Source: Chaetoderma sp. LZ-2023a
Lineage: Eukaryota; Mollusca; Caudofoveata; Chaetodermatida; Chaetodermatidae
Assembly: GCA_034401795.1 (NCBI GenBank)
Contig: CM067369.1
Span: forward strand, 187,882,742 to 187,946,741
Length of the DNA stretch: 64,000 bases
Direction: 5' to 3'
Shown: one piece after another, positions 45,640-56,889 of the stretch
Position numbering within the stretch: position 1 is the first letter of the stretch
Layout: every line of letters starts with the position of its first letter
Program-made: the position numbers and the translations under genes
Notes under the pieces: generated by a model
What the model was told of the DNA's origin: nothing
Seen by the model: the letters and a program-made list of their open reading frames with translations, nothing else
Databases searched by the model: none

Positions 45640-46800
45640 AGCAATAGACACAGAATTACTGATTATAGGCTATAGCGATAGAGGCACATAAATTATAGCC
45701 AGCTGTCAGTCAATATTGATTATGCCCTACAGTGATAGGCACACAATCTGATCGGCTGAGGAAACACACGTATATAAATTATAGCCAGCTGTTACTAGAA
45801 TATTGATTATGTCCAATAGCGATAATTTGTCATATGATTGGCTGAATTAATAGACGTGCATAAATTATAGCCATCTGTTTAAAAAATATTGACTATGTCA
45901 TATAGCGCTAGATGCTCAATTGAATAGGATGACGCGATATACGATAATAAATTATAACCAAATACTTCAAGAATATTGATTATGTCGTATAGCGCTAAAC
46001 GCTCGATCTGATAGGATGAAGTGAAAGGAAAATTGGCTGTCTGAAGGGATAGATATGCATAAATATCGCCAGCTTTTACTGTATTATTGCGCATTGGCTC
46101 AAAGTGACAGCCATTTGTGAAATATTGCTTAATGTTGCAGGTGATAGTGTCACTTTGACAATTAGTCGTGTCAATCAAATATTTTCACAGCCAAAAGCAA
46201 ATTGACTGCCGAATGTGATACAGATAGAATTATTTTAGTGGCTCTCAATCAATGGACCTTTCCAGTTTTATCTATCTCCCCCCCCCCCACCCCACATCCA
46301 CACATCGCCATATTGGGATTGATCGATCCCCGAATGCCCTGACTATCAATTTCGTGAAAAATATACAGTTAAGCTGTTTAATATTTTGTAACTAATTTGT
46401 CTGGGTGCTGTAGCTGCCAGTCAAAAAGGTTTGCTAGCTGTCTGATTAGTGGCTATATAGTGATTGATACTCGATCGGATGGGCTGAAGCAACAGATGCA
46501 CATAAATTATAGCCAGCTGTTACACAGAATATTGATTATGACCTATAGTGATGGATGCGTGATCTGATTGGCTGAAGTGATAGACGCGCATATATTATAG
46601 CCACATGTTACCAATATGATTATTGCCACATGTGATAGCCGTACTTTTGGCCATCTGTGTTGTCAATTATTATAAGAGTCAAAAGTGAGAGACGCGCAAA
46701 TTGGCAGACTAAAGCAATACACAATCAATTATTGGATATTGGCGCAAAGTCATAGTGTCACCTTTTGTCATCTATCCTCTCAATTATTGATTACTGTAAC
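45640..46800 (+). repeat. Higher-order tandem repeat block, right copy and decayed continuation
   Basis: 45640-46030 repeats the unit order of 38815-39215 in the same orientation. Further, more diverged units lie at 46035-46110 and 46440-46760. Between them are other AT-rich sequence and a C-run at 46278-46295. A half hairpin element (ATATTTTGTAACTAATTTGT) lies at 46379-46430. Confidence 0.75.
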
Positions 46801-47135
46801 ATGCAAAAATGGCAGTCACACGTTCATTTCGAGCAATGGTTACATATCACGTTTCCAATAGAAACTTGAATCATTAAGATTTTAATAAATTTCCAGCGCT
46901 TAGTAGCGGCCCCAGTCAGTTGCCATAGTTGTATTCACCACATATTACATAATATAATAGTATAATATATAAACAATAATATAATAAAAGTTACATCTTC
47001 GTATTAGTAAGTTATTAAGCCATAATGAATTAGCAACACGATTCCATAGAGCATGTACAGGTGTAACTTACAACATCAAAAGTTTCGAAAAAATTGGAAA
47101 AATTCAAGCGACCAGCCAGCCAAACAGTGTTAATA

Positions 47136-47168
<33 letters not shown>

Positions 47169-49030
47169 CCGGCTCGCACACCGGCCTGCCCATAGCACTG
47201 TAACTATGATGACTTACCCAGCTCGAGATGCAAGAGTAACGCCCAGCGATTCTGAGCAATTGCACCTCTGCCTTCCACGAGGTTGGCTGATCGACGCGCG
47301 AGACTACCGTGTTCTCCACCCGCACATACCGCTCTAGCTATGGTATCTTACCCCACTGGAGACGGGAAAACAACATCCATTGCATTGGGTCCAGGCAATT
47401 TAGCTTCTAACTTCCACGAGGCGTTCTGGGTAATGCGCAAGACCACCGTGCGCTTCAATCATATCCTTGGAGCTTGAGCAGCCAGGTCTCGCTAGCAGCG
47501 GTATCTGCCTCTTACAGGTGGTCCACAAAATGCTAGTGTTTTTTAAAATGACATGGCGATAGATGGTAGCCATATATGTTCTGGGCTATGACGCATGTTG
47601 TTTATTAACTTAGATTTTATATGAGGGTTAACATTGAAATACAGATATTTGTTGTTTCCTTTGAAGGTTGAATGTGCCACATGAAAATCCACTTGCCCCT
47701 CAAAATGCTGATCCACAATTTGGCTGTTTGACGGTTGAGGAAACGTAACAAATCAACGAATTTTGGGCATGCCTCAATATTTTGAAACTCACTAAGTTGA
47801 AATAAAAATGATTCTGTTTCTGTAACGATTTCCCTTTATGATCCCAAAATGAGAGTGTGCTGCCCTCAGAATGACGTTTTTTCCCAATACATTTTCTTTT
47901 TACAAAAAATCAAGTCTGTTGTCTCATTCCATAGCCCATTGGCAGCCAATTTATGCATGTTTCAGAAAGACAGCAAAAGAGCAAAATGAACCAACAAAAA
48001 ATAAAATTGTTAATTTTACTTATCAACTGTCTTTGTATTGTTTTCAAATAAATTGAAAATGAAACCAACTTTTAGCAAGACAATTATGCGGATGGTACGT
48101 TGCCATTGTGCATGTGTCAATTACAGAATGCTTTAGCAACATATAATTGCATGCACACTACACCTAAAATGGGCTTATTTCGAATTCGTTGGTCTGAGAA
48201 GCACGAGAGCCGGCACACAGTGGCCGGCGCTAAATCAATGAAGCGCATACTTCACTGTCACAATATATATTGGGATGGTACATGTACCCCATGGGCGACC
48301 TGAAATATATTCCGTCACCACTAGCTCGTTCCTTAACTAAATAAGGAGGTTTTGGTACCACTGGAACCGTCTCCTCGACAGGATCCTGAAGCTGCCCATA
48401 GCATTGCTCTAAGCTAAACCAACTTCGGCGCTTAAGTGAGAGGCCAGAGGCGGGCGCATTAGAGATTAAAAGCAGCTTTATGATGTAAACAAAGCCTATG
48501 ATTTGCTCTTGGCAAGAGGGATGAATCACATGACTCTCCCAGATCGTATATCATCTGGCCAAGAGACAAAAATCTACAGAGATGACATGACGCCCGCCAC
48601 AGCACAGCTTTGATGAGCAAGCACTGGAATCACCCGAGACTGTCTCCTGCCCATCTCGAGCGCCTGATCGCTCAGCGGCCTCGAACCGTCGGCGCTACTA
48701 CTCCACTCAGTGCTGTGGTATGGGAGCTGTTCCACTCTTTGAACACCCCCACCAGGACCAAGCAGGGCAAACTAAGAACCAAAAGTACACCATCTCACCA
48801 GTGTTGGTTGGATAGTCGGCATCAGGTCCTGCGTACGGTAGCTGCCAGAATTCACCTTTCCAAAGTATCCATCCATCATCTGGCCTCATATGACGTCATA
48901 ATCAGCTCAACGTGTGTATGATAACGTCACACTCATTTCGTCACAAAGGCTTACATATAGACCGTCATCAAATCTCAAAAGGTCTGACACGTTGTATGAA
49001 TTGTATGTCTTTGTAATTCTTTGCTATTTA
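46801..49030. other. No gene seen; (GCT)n and a diverged direct repeat
   Basis: (GCT)n at 47136-47168. A ~134-bp direct repeat lies at 47203-47320 and 47337-47455 (CTATGRT...CTTACC, CTTCCACGAGG, ACYACCGTG), with a possible third relic near 48390. Other frames are short and without domains. Confidence 0.45.
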
Positions 49031-49039
49031 ATAAACATG

Positions 49040-49132
49040 CTGTTGAATATTTTGAAACTAATTTGACTGGGCGCTGTTGCTGCCTTAGGCAGCAACAGCA
49101 CCCAGTCAAATTAGTTTCAAAATATTCAACAG
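49040..49132. mobile_element. ~90-bp palindromic hairpin element, best copy
   Basis: 93 bases whose arms differ at one position: left arm CTGTTGAATATTTTGAAACT... to the centre GCCTTAGGC. It would fold into one nearly perfect 46-bp stem. No target duplication can be told apart from the arms themselves. Confidence 0.85.
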
Positions 49133-49384
49133 TTTACCTGTGCAGTCTTTTGGAAATTGATAGGCAGGGTGTTCAGAGATCGATCAATGCCAACACGAGC
49201 AAGGTGTAGGTGGAGCTTAGCTAGAGATGGGCGGGGCATAGCTAAAACCCGGAAACGTCCATTGGATGGAAAGTTACTGTTCCGAGCTAGCAAAGAAGAT
49301 ATCCATCCTTCGCCAAACGACTACCAAGAACTACTTCAGCGCCGGAGAACAGACACTACATCTAGATATCCAGCTGCTAGATCG

Positions 49385-50464
49385 TGAGCCAGACAATCTA
49401 TCTTTCACTCCCTGCAGGAGACAAATGCTCCCGCCCATGTATCATCGTCGCGATCGTGAGCCAGACAATCTATCTTTCGCTCCCTGCAGGAGACAAACAC
49501 TCCCGCCCATGCGTCATCGTCGCGATTGTGAGCCAGACAATCTATCTTTCACTCCATGCAGGAGACAAACGCTCCCGCCCATGTACCATCGTCGCGATCG
49601 TGAGCCAGACAATCTATCTTTCGCTCCCTGCAGGAGACAAACACTCCCGCCCATGTGTCATCGTCGCGATTGTGAGCCAGACAATCTATCTTTCACTCCA
49701 TGCAGGAGACAAACGCTCTCGCCCATGTGTCATCGTCACGATCGTGAGCCAGACAATCTATCTTTCACTCCCTGCAGGAGACAAACACTCCCGCCCATGT
49801 GTCATCGTCACGATCGTGAGCCAGACAATCTATCTTTCGCTCCCTGCAGGAGACAAACACTCCCGCCCATGTGTCATCGTCACGATTGTGAGCCAGACAA
49901 TCTATCTTTCGCTCCCTGCAGGGGACAAACACTCCCGCCCATGTGTCATCGTCACGATTGTGAGCCAGACAATCTATCTTTCGCTCCCTGCAGGAGACAA
50001 ACACTCCCACCCATGTATCATCGTCACGATCGTGAGCCAGACAATCTATCTTTCACTCCATGCAGGAGACAAACACTCCCGCCCATGTATCATCGTCACG
50101 ATCGTGAGCCAGACAATCTATCTTTCGCTCCCTGCATGAGACAAACGCTCCCGCCCATGTATCATCGTCACGATCGTGAGCCAGACAATCTATCTTTCGC
50201 TCCCTGCAGGAGACAAACACTCCCGCCCATGTGTCATCGTCACGATTGTGAGCCAGACAATCTATCTTTCACTCCATGCAGGAGACAAACACTCCCGCCC
50301 ATGTGTCATCGTCACGATCGTGAGCCAGACAATCTATCTTTCACTCCCTGCAGGAGACAAACACTCCCGCCCATGTATCATCGTCGCGATCGTGAACCAG
50401 GCAATCTATCGTTCGCTCCCCGCAGGAGACAAACGCTCCCACATATGTATCATCGTCGCGATAA
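49385..50464. repeat. 72-bp minisatellite, 15 units
   Basis: The mark GTGAGCCAGACAATCTATCT starts at 49385 and recurs every 72 bases to 50321; the last unit (50393) is altered. Units have no indels. Most differences are at CpG sites (CG against TG or CA). Because 72 is divisible by three, several frames on both strands stay open, including one of 479 codons (49266-50705). I do not count these as genes. Confidence 0.95.
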
Positions 50465-51391
50465 GAACTCTGTTCTCGCCCGCTCGTCTTCTTGTTCTTG
50501 GCCTCTTCATCACCGTCATCGAATAGTTATTGTGACTGTAATCACACCTTCAGCTCCTCATGAACAGCGACCACGAAATTATCCATTCGTGCATCGTTTT
50601 TGGTTAACCACAGTTAACTGTATTGTTGTATCTTGTTCTATTCGCATGTATCGACCACGCATATCTCGTCGCATGGAACAGAATGAAAACTGGTTAAAAT
50701 ATTAATGATTAAATGCATTTTCCTGTTACATGTTTGTGACGTTTTCCTACTAATTTCGGAGATGGGGAATGACGATTTCATTGTTGCGCTCTTCTTAGCC
50801 GATAAGATAAGCAAGTCGGTAGTAGATTTGTGACTTCGATATAAAACTTCAAACTTTAATAGCAATTTCTATCAACTTCAATACTGTGACATTACAGACA
50901 AGACGTACCAATTACTTGTAATATGACTAAAAAACTATCCATTCATTTCTTAAACAATCTACTACTTTTTACTCCAGCTAAACAATTACTGCAGACATCA
51001 ACATTTTACAAACGTTTATACCAAGTTTGCCACCAGGTAAACACACATTTCACTAGATGGCAGGTGTTAGCATGGTACGACAAAATAATTAATAAATACT
51101 TAGACAGTTGTAATCGCTCTGTGTGATTGTCCAGATAATCCAACAATTCTATATATTGCATGCTTTATGCAGTATTGTAAGACTATGTCTATGCGATAAT
51201 TCAATAATAGGGTAACTTTACACTTAGTGCCAAAGAAAGAAATGTCCCGGGAAATTCGCTCATGCTCTGGGTTAGCTATTGTCTCGGACTATTAACCCCT
51301 TGGATAAAGCAGCTAATTCCGGCTTTCTACATTTGTGAATACAGCATTAAGAGTTTGACATATATTTTAATTTCAATTTTAACCACACTGC

Positions 51392-51468
<77 letters not shown>

Positions 51469-53700
51469 AACGTGTCCTGCAGGAAGCCGAGGCAGATTCC
51501 CCGGAATCTGCATAAATACTCTGTCTTAATTATATATTGTATTAATATAGACATCTAGCCGCTATATTTGTGTCTAACCTACCCTCTCATCTCTACCTTC
51601 TTTTCCTACAGCTCACTCGCTACACGCTCCTGCTGTCTAAGAACCACTTAGATATACGTTAGCTTATATCTATAGTATATTCTAGCATTAATATACTGTC
51701 TTAGCTATATTGTATTAAGATATCTTAAGAGTTGTAAGTGCAGATTAAACCACTACTCCCACTTCTCTTACCACTTCTCGCATTTATTATAGAAGTCGCT
51801 GACTCCTATGTTCACACTTTAATAGATGATCAGTCGCCTCTAAATTACATCAGAAACGTATTCGCTGAAATAATTTCTATTTAGGCATCTTTATTGCAGC
51901 ACGCCTGCTACCTGGAATACGATCACTACCCGCAGCACACTTGGAAATAACTCATATTCATATACGCCGTCATGGTTAGATAGAGGTTACCGTATTGCCC
52001 TCCCACATATGCTGCCATAAGTTCAACTAGCGATGTAGTGTAATCAGAGTTCGACTCCTACAAACGAACATACACACTTAGGAAAAGGGAAAGGCCTGAG
52101 AGTCCGCTCCTATTGCTTGCCATGCAAGTCGCTAGTCGCTTAGCAGCCTTGAAACCATTAATAGATCCATCCATACCCACCACAGCTCTTGTTCACAATC
52201 GTTTAGACTGTCAAATGAAAGATTGAGCCAACAGCAGCATCGACCGCACTTGTTACCCAGGTGACTCATGGTGCCGTTTCTCTTCTCACATGCATATAAG
52301 GCTTTCGCCACATAAAAGGATATATAAGGCTGCACAATTAACCACACTCACCGGGCAGCCTTTTTAGGCCCACCGCACACTCACCGGCCCGCATACAAAT
52401 TTCCCCTGCCCTTTCCTTTAGCTAAAAAGTGAGATATTTAGAAATAACAGTTCCCCGCTCGAGTTCGTATAACAGCGCTTAAACATTGCTCCTACACAAC
52501 TCTACTAGCTTGGGGACTGGTTGAAATAAATAGTGTTGCACATGCTGCAGCGCTCTCCTTTTCTTACTAAGGTCTTAGGCTATTGTTCACTGCATGATCT
52601 GTATGTCGTACAATTCTACCAACCTCAGTTGGTGCTGACACAGCACTCTTCATTCTCCTTGCTTGCCTCAAATGTTGCATGTTCACTCCACATACTCGTT
52701 GTATGTTCTGTATGCCATACGATTCTACTGACCTCAGCCGGTCCTGACTCATAAAGCTCCTCAAATAACTTAGTCATGGATAGTTAGCATTAACATCAGC
52801 TGTGAGTAAACAGAACGATGCTCATTGCATGGATTCATCACGTTCTTCACTTCCTCCATGATCGATCTGCCTCTTTTCTGAGAGGCCGTCCTTTCTGGGT
52901 ACTCGAAGATGCGTGCTAATAGCGAGCTCATTGGGGCAGTGCTGTTCCAATGGCTTTCCACGACGCATGCCCTTCTGTGTGATTGTCCGAGCATCGCCTG
53001 TATCCATATCAGTCCCTAAAAGTGACGGTATCGTCACTTAGCGAGGTTTAATGCCTTTTAAGTTGGGCTGCATCTTTGTGGTGACTGTTGATAGGTGCTT
53101 GAGGTCACTTAATAATAGGGCAGTCGAGGCTATCGACGGGCTTATCTACTACCTGCTAACCAAATAGTGTTGCTAGCCATTATGCCCTGAGGCATAAAAC
53201 ACACAGCCAGGGTAAAATCTTCCAATGTCTAGTTTAAGCACACAAAAGCCTACAGTCAGTGCACTGCCTAAGAGACATCAACATCCGCATCCACCAAATT
53301 CCATTTCTGCCCGCTCATACTGTCTTGTATGCAAACAATTAGGTAGGAAACGTTCGCTTTTCGACCACACCCGTTGAACCACTATTAAAAATCTTGGGCA
53401 TGACTGTCGAGAACTTTACATGTTTCGAAACCAAGCCGGTAATGACCACTCGCAAATTAGGCACGTCCAGAGCAGTGACATAACCACCAAAAACAGGAAG
53501 GCTATCCGAGAAGGTTCTCCTTCCCTTCTGTTTCTTCTTTCTGTCTTTTCTTCTCTTTAAGTCTTGGGCTTGGACGCACCTCTAATACACGTCAAGAGTA
53601 CAAGCCAGCTAAAGAATGATAGGTATGGCCTGCCTTAGAGCAAGACCACCAAAGCTTTCTCTCATGCTTTTGCCACGAAGTATCTCTACCGATGGGCTCC
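50465..53700. other. No gene seen; (AAT)n, direct repeat, possible retroelement relic
   Basis: (AAT)n at 51392-51468. A palindrome GCAGATTCCCCGGAATCTGC at 51492-51511. A 41-bp direct repeat lies at about 52600-52640 and 52709-52749. Near 53275-53370 a short stretch reads YCLVCKQLGRKRS, reminiscent of a gag-like zinc finger of LTR elements, but it is too short to assign. Confidence 0.4.
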
Positions 53701-53704
53701 CTTT

Positions 53705-53706
<2 letters not shown>

Positions 53707-53756
<50 letters not shown>

Positions 53757-53940
53757 GAGAGAGAGAGAGTGGAGAGAGAGCAGAGATAGAGCGGAGAGAG
53801 AGAGAGAGAGCATAGAGAGAGCGGAGAGAGAGAGAGCGGAGAGAGAGCGGAGAGAGAGAGTGGAGAGAGAGCGGAGAAAGAGCGGAGAGGGAGAGAGCGG
53901 AGAGGGAGAGAGAGCATGAGGGGGGGGGAAAGGGGGGGGG
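53707..53940. repeat. (GA)n purine tract with G-run end
   Basis: About 230 bases almost entirely purine on the plus strand, ending in a G-rich run. Frames through it are repeat artefacts. Confidence 0.95.
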
Positions 53941-53944
53941 GGGG

Positions 53945-54195
53945 AGATGCTTAAATTAGATTACGGAAGAATTTACTGACATAAAATCACGATAAAATCA
54001 CGATAGACTAATCAAGGTAATTGGATATATCATCCCAGATTCCCAGAGGGAGGGAGGGAGGGATGGAGGGAGGGAGAGAGGGAGAGAGGGAGGGAGATGC
54101 TTAAATCGGATTAGGGAAGAATTTACTGACATAAAATCACGATAAAATCACGATAAACTAATGAAGGTACTTGGATATATCATCCCAGACTTTGC
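53945..54195 (+). repeat. 100-bp duplication flanking a GGGA tract
   Basis: AGATGCTTAAAT... to ...ATCATCCCAGA at about 53945-54042 and 54096-54193 with a few differences. Each copy directly follows a purine-rich tract, so the unit (tract plus 100 bp) was duplicated with period ~150. Confidence 0.85.
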
Positions 54196-54199
54196 CAGA

Positions 54200-55215
54200 T
54201 CCTGCATTGATATCGTGATTCTACATTCGACTGTCTACACTATTACTGCTCGTTAGAGTAGGGCTGCGCTGATCCACAGACTTCAACAACCCCAACCGCA
54301 GAGCCCGGGTGACTCGATCATCCATCCCGTCAAGAATGGGATACCACCGCTGCTAACCAGATGGCAGCTCATGACGGCAGTACCGTCGAATTTAACCTTG
54401 GGAAAGGACTAGGCTTCATTCATATATGGCAAGACTCACAAGCATCAATAGATGCTGCAGCCGCCTCTGTTCTGCAAACATTTTCAGGGAGGAACAGTAA
54501 CGAAGCTCGCCCTTGCGAGACACAAGTGATGTGATGTCCGCCTGTCTTCCCGAGATCGGATGACACCCACTCTCGGCCGGGGACCACTCAATGCCCACCC
54601 CATCTATAAGCATCACCAGTTTGACCCAATGGATGCCTGACGCCGCACGACCACGTTGCCACCAGCTTTAGCCACCGGCTGCTCAGGGGACAGTGCTCGC
54701 CATCATCCAAGGCACGATGCCGGAGAGTGGTCACCATTACAGCACGGCCCTGTCCGCCGCCCCTCTGACTATAGCTTAAAAAGCACAGCGAATAAGTGAC
54801 GCAGTGCAATATTGTAATGAGACCAACTGCAGAGGGTAATACTGCACTCCAAACAAGGGAACTACCCCATGATCAAACATACAAGCTGCCATTCTTTTAA
54901 ATACCATCCTATAGCTATGTAAATTTCCAATAGAAATTACCCAATTGTTTGTTTTTACTGAAGTGCTGCAGAGCTACATCGGTTTCTATTGAAAATTCTG
55001 GGGTTACAATTTGCAGAAAGACTTTTTGTCACCAAATAATTTAACACCTCCTGCCAAAAGTTGGGTAGTTTGAATTCTTGGTTTGCATAGCCTATCTGAG
55101 TAGTACAATGGAAAATGCCTGAGCGGGTTTTCGCTTACTCTAGACAATTTTATTGGTTCACCTGCATTCTGATGGGCAGCAGCACTTTGAATGGATCATA
55201 CATGTACGCACGTGT
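54200..55215. other. No gene recognised
   Basis: 54200-54830 is GC-richer than its surroundings and may be a piece of an unidentified element; no domain is readable in any frame. 54830-55215 is AT-rich, with no feature. Confidence 0.35.
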
Positions 55216-55216
55216 G

Positions 55217-55217
55217 C

Positions 55218-55251
<34 letters not shown>

Positions 55252-55325
55252 TCATCATCATCATCATCAACAACAACAACAACAAAAACAACAACAAAAA
55301 CAACAAAAACAACAACAACAACAAT
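55217..55325. repeat. (CAA)n/(CAT)n microsatellite
   Basis: (CAA)10, (CAT)7, then impure CAA/AAAC. It gives poly-Gln and poly-Thr frames of no significance. Confidence 0.95.
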
Positions 55326-55525
55326 ATGCGCCACTCTATCGCAACGGACATCTTCAGCCCATATTAAATACTATGATATCAAAGCTGCTATGCTTCAGAT
55401 TTTAATAGCTTTCCAATGGTTATTATAGTCCTGGCCCTGCCATAGAGGCCCGTATACATTTCCGAGGGCATAGACTTTGATTGTTGATTTGAGTATGGGA
55501 TGTCGCTAGATTCAAGATTGCACTA

Positions 55526-56222
55526 GGTGGAATTCTGAAATTTGTAGCATAAGCGGGGAAAACGGCAATTGTTTTTCAAAATGGCCGCCACACGGCCAGT
55601 GCCAAACAAGAAACGCATATAACTTTTGATAGGAACGTTGTATGTGGATGATTTTGGTGTCTATTATGGGGTTTTCAGGTATGCTCGACAAAATGGTGTT
55701 GTTAGTAAACATTTTTGACATCGCCCAGTTACCGAAATCCAAGATAGCCGCCACGTGAAATCCGTCAATCATGAAAATGTGTATAACTTTTGATAGTAAC
55801 ATAGTAGATGAATGGTTTTGGTGTCTTTTGTTGGGGTTTCAGGTATGCCCGACACGAAAACACCATTAGTACATATATTTAACATAGTCCAGCTATCGAA
55901 ATCCAAGATGACCGTCACCCCAAGCCCATCAATCATGAAAATGTGTATAACTTTTGTTATGAACATAGTAGATGGCTGATTGTGTTGTCTTTTGTGGGAT
56001 TTTCAAGTATGTCTGACGTGCTACTATTGGTTATTGGCTCAGTATTGAAGCTAGACGTATCCCATGCTAAAATCAAGTGTCAAAATTTGAATCGACAGAA
56101 AGACAGATAGACAGATAGACAGACAGACAGACAGCTAAGCAGGCAGGCACAATTGCAAAAAATCTTGTTTTGTTTTTTTACTTTGACACATATTGTGTGT
56201 TTCAGGTGGTGGAATTCTGAAA
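55526..56222 (+). repeat. ~165-bp tandem repeat between copies of a 15-bp sequence
   Basis: Three diverged units (landmark TATAACTTTTG at 55617, 55784 and 55947), each with a CCAAGATGGCCGCCA-like motif and GGTGTCT...GGGGTTTTCAGGTATG. The whole is bracketed by GGTGGAATTCTGAAA at 55526-55540 and 56208-56222. An (ACAG)n run lies at about 56097-56140. It ends 17 bases before the start of the CXC-family gene. Confidence 0.7.
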
Positions 56223-56289
56223 GGTGAAATCTGAAAACATGGCAGACAGAAAGGGGAAAAGGAGGACTCGACCTCCTGATTACAAAACC

Positions 56290-56880
56290 TTCTCCAGCTT
56301 CTGTTTACCGTGACAGATGTATTATTTGTCAAAAGAAAGGAAAAAACTCAGAACCGCTCTGTGGTGGACCGACAGGTAGAAAACGTGTCCATGATGTAGC
56401 GCAAGTTAAAGCTGACGATGTTAACAAACAATTGAGAATTCTGGGTCCTGATTCTGACTTCAAATACCACAATACATATTCTTGCTATAAGAAATACACA
56501 GATGTACGAAACCTTCCGACCATTTCTGATGAACCTGCTGCAGATGAGGCGACAAAAGTAATACTATCTGACTCAAACACTCACAAATCATCCACAGGCA
56601 GCTGCTGCATGCCTCGATCTGGACCCAGCACTACTGTTGACTCAAAATATATAGACTGTGTAATATGTGCATGTGATAGGGTCTGGGTCAAACTAAAGGG
56701 ACAACAGATGCGGGAAAAGTTTGGACTGTAAGATCAAAAGTGCACAGAAGTTTTTAGATGCAATTCAATATCATAAAGATGGTGTGCATGTCAGATGTGC
56801 AGATATAGGCACTCCTGAGGATGTCTATGCCGCTGATTTATATTGCCATGTGTCTTGTTTCAAACAATATGATCTCGTTT
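56290..56880 (+). pseudogene. N-terminal paired zinc-binding modules of the CXC/PIN gene
   Basis: Module 1: RDRCIICQKKG (C-x2-C), then about 55 residues later KYHNTYSCYKKYTD, giving a C-x2-C...H-x4-C arrangement. Module 2: IDCVICACDRVW (C-x2-C), then FLDAIQYHKDGVHVRCADIG and ADLYCHVSCFKQY. The two modules repeat the same layout (CxxC, helix, acidic turn, H-x-x-C-Y), so they look like an internal duplication. Zinc and nucleic-acid binding are inferred from the cysteine/histidine spacing only. Frame 2 until 56731, then frame 3. Confidence 0.65.
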
Positions 56881-56889
56881 AGATCCGCT

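Noticed and set aside
48640-48740. tRNA-like B box GGTTCGAGGCC on the minus strand
   Set aside because: No A box at the right distance and no cloverleaf; not a tRNA or a convincing SINE.
53275-53500. Short YCLVCKQLGRKRS stretch like a gag zinc finger
   Set aside because: One motif only, with no neighbouring retroelement domains readable; kept as a note in the spacer entry.
51470-53600. Possible long LTR of another Gypsy
   Set aside because: TATA-like and TG/CA motifs occur but no second copy lies in the window and it does not match the giant LTR.
53592-53917. Ser/Leu-rich minus-strand frames
   Set aside because: Translation of the (GA)n tract.
55115-55428. Poly-Gln/poly-His and poly-Thr frames
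   Set aside because: Translation of (CAA)n/(CAT)n; no flanking protein domain.
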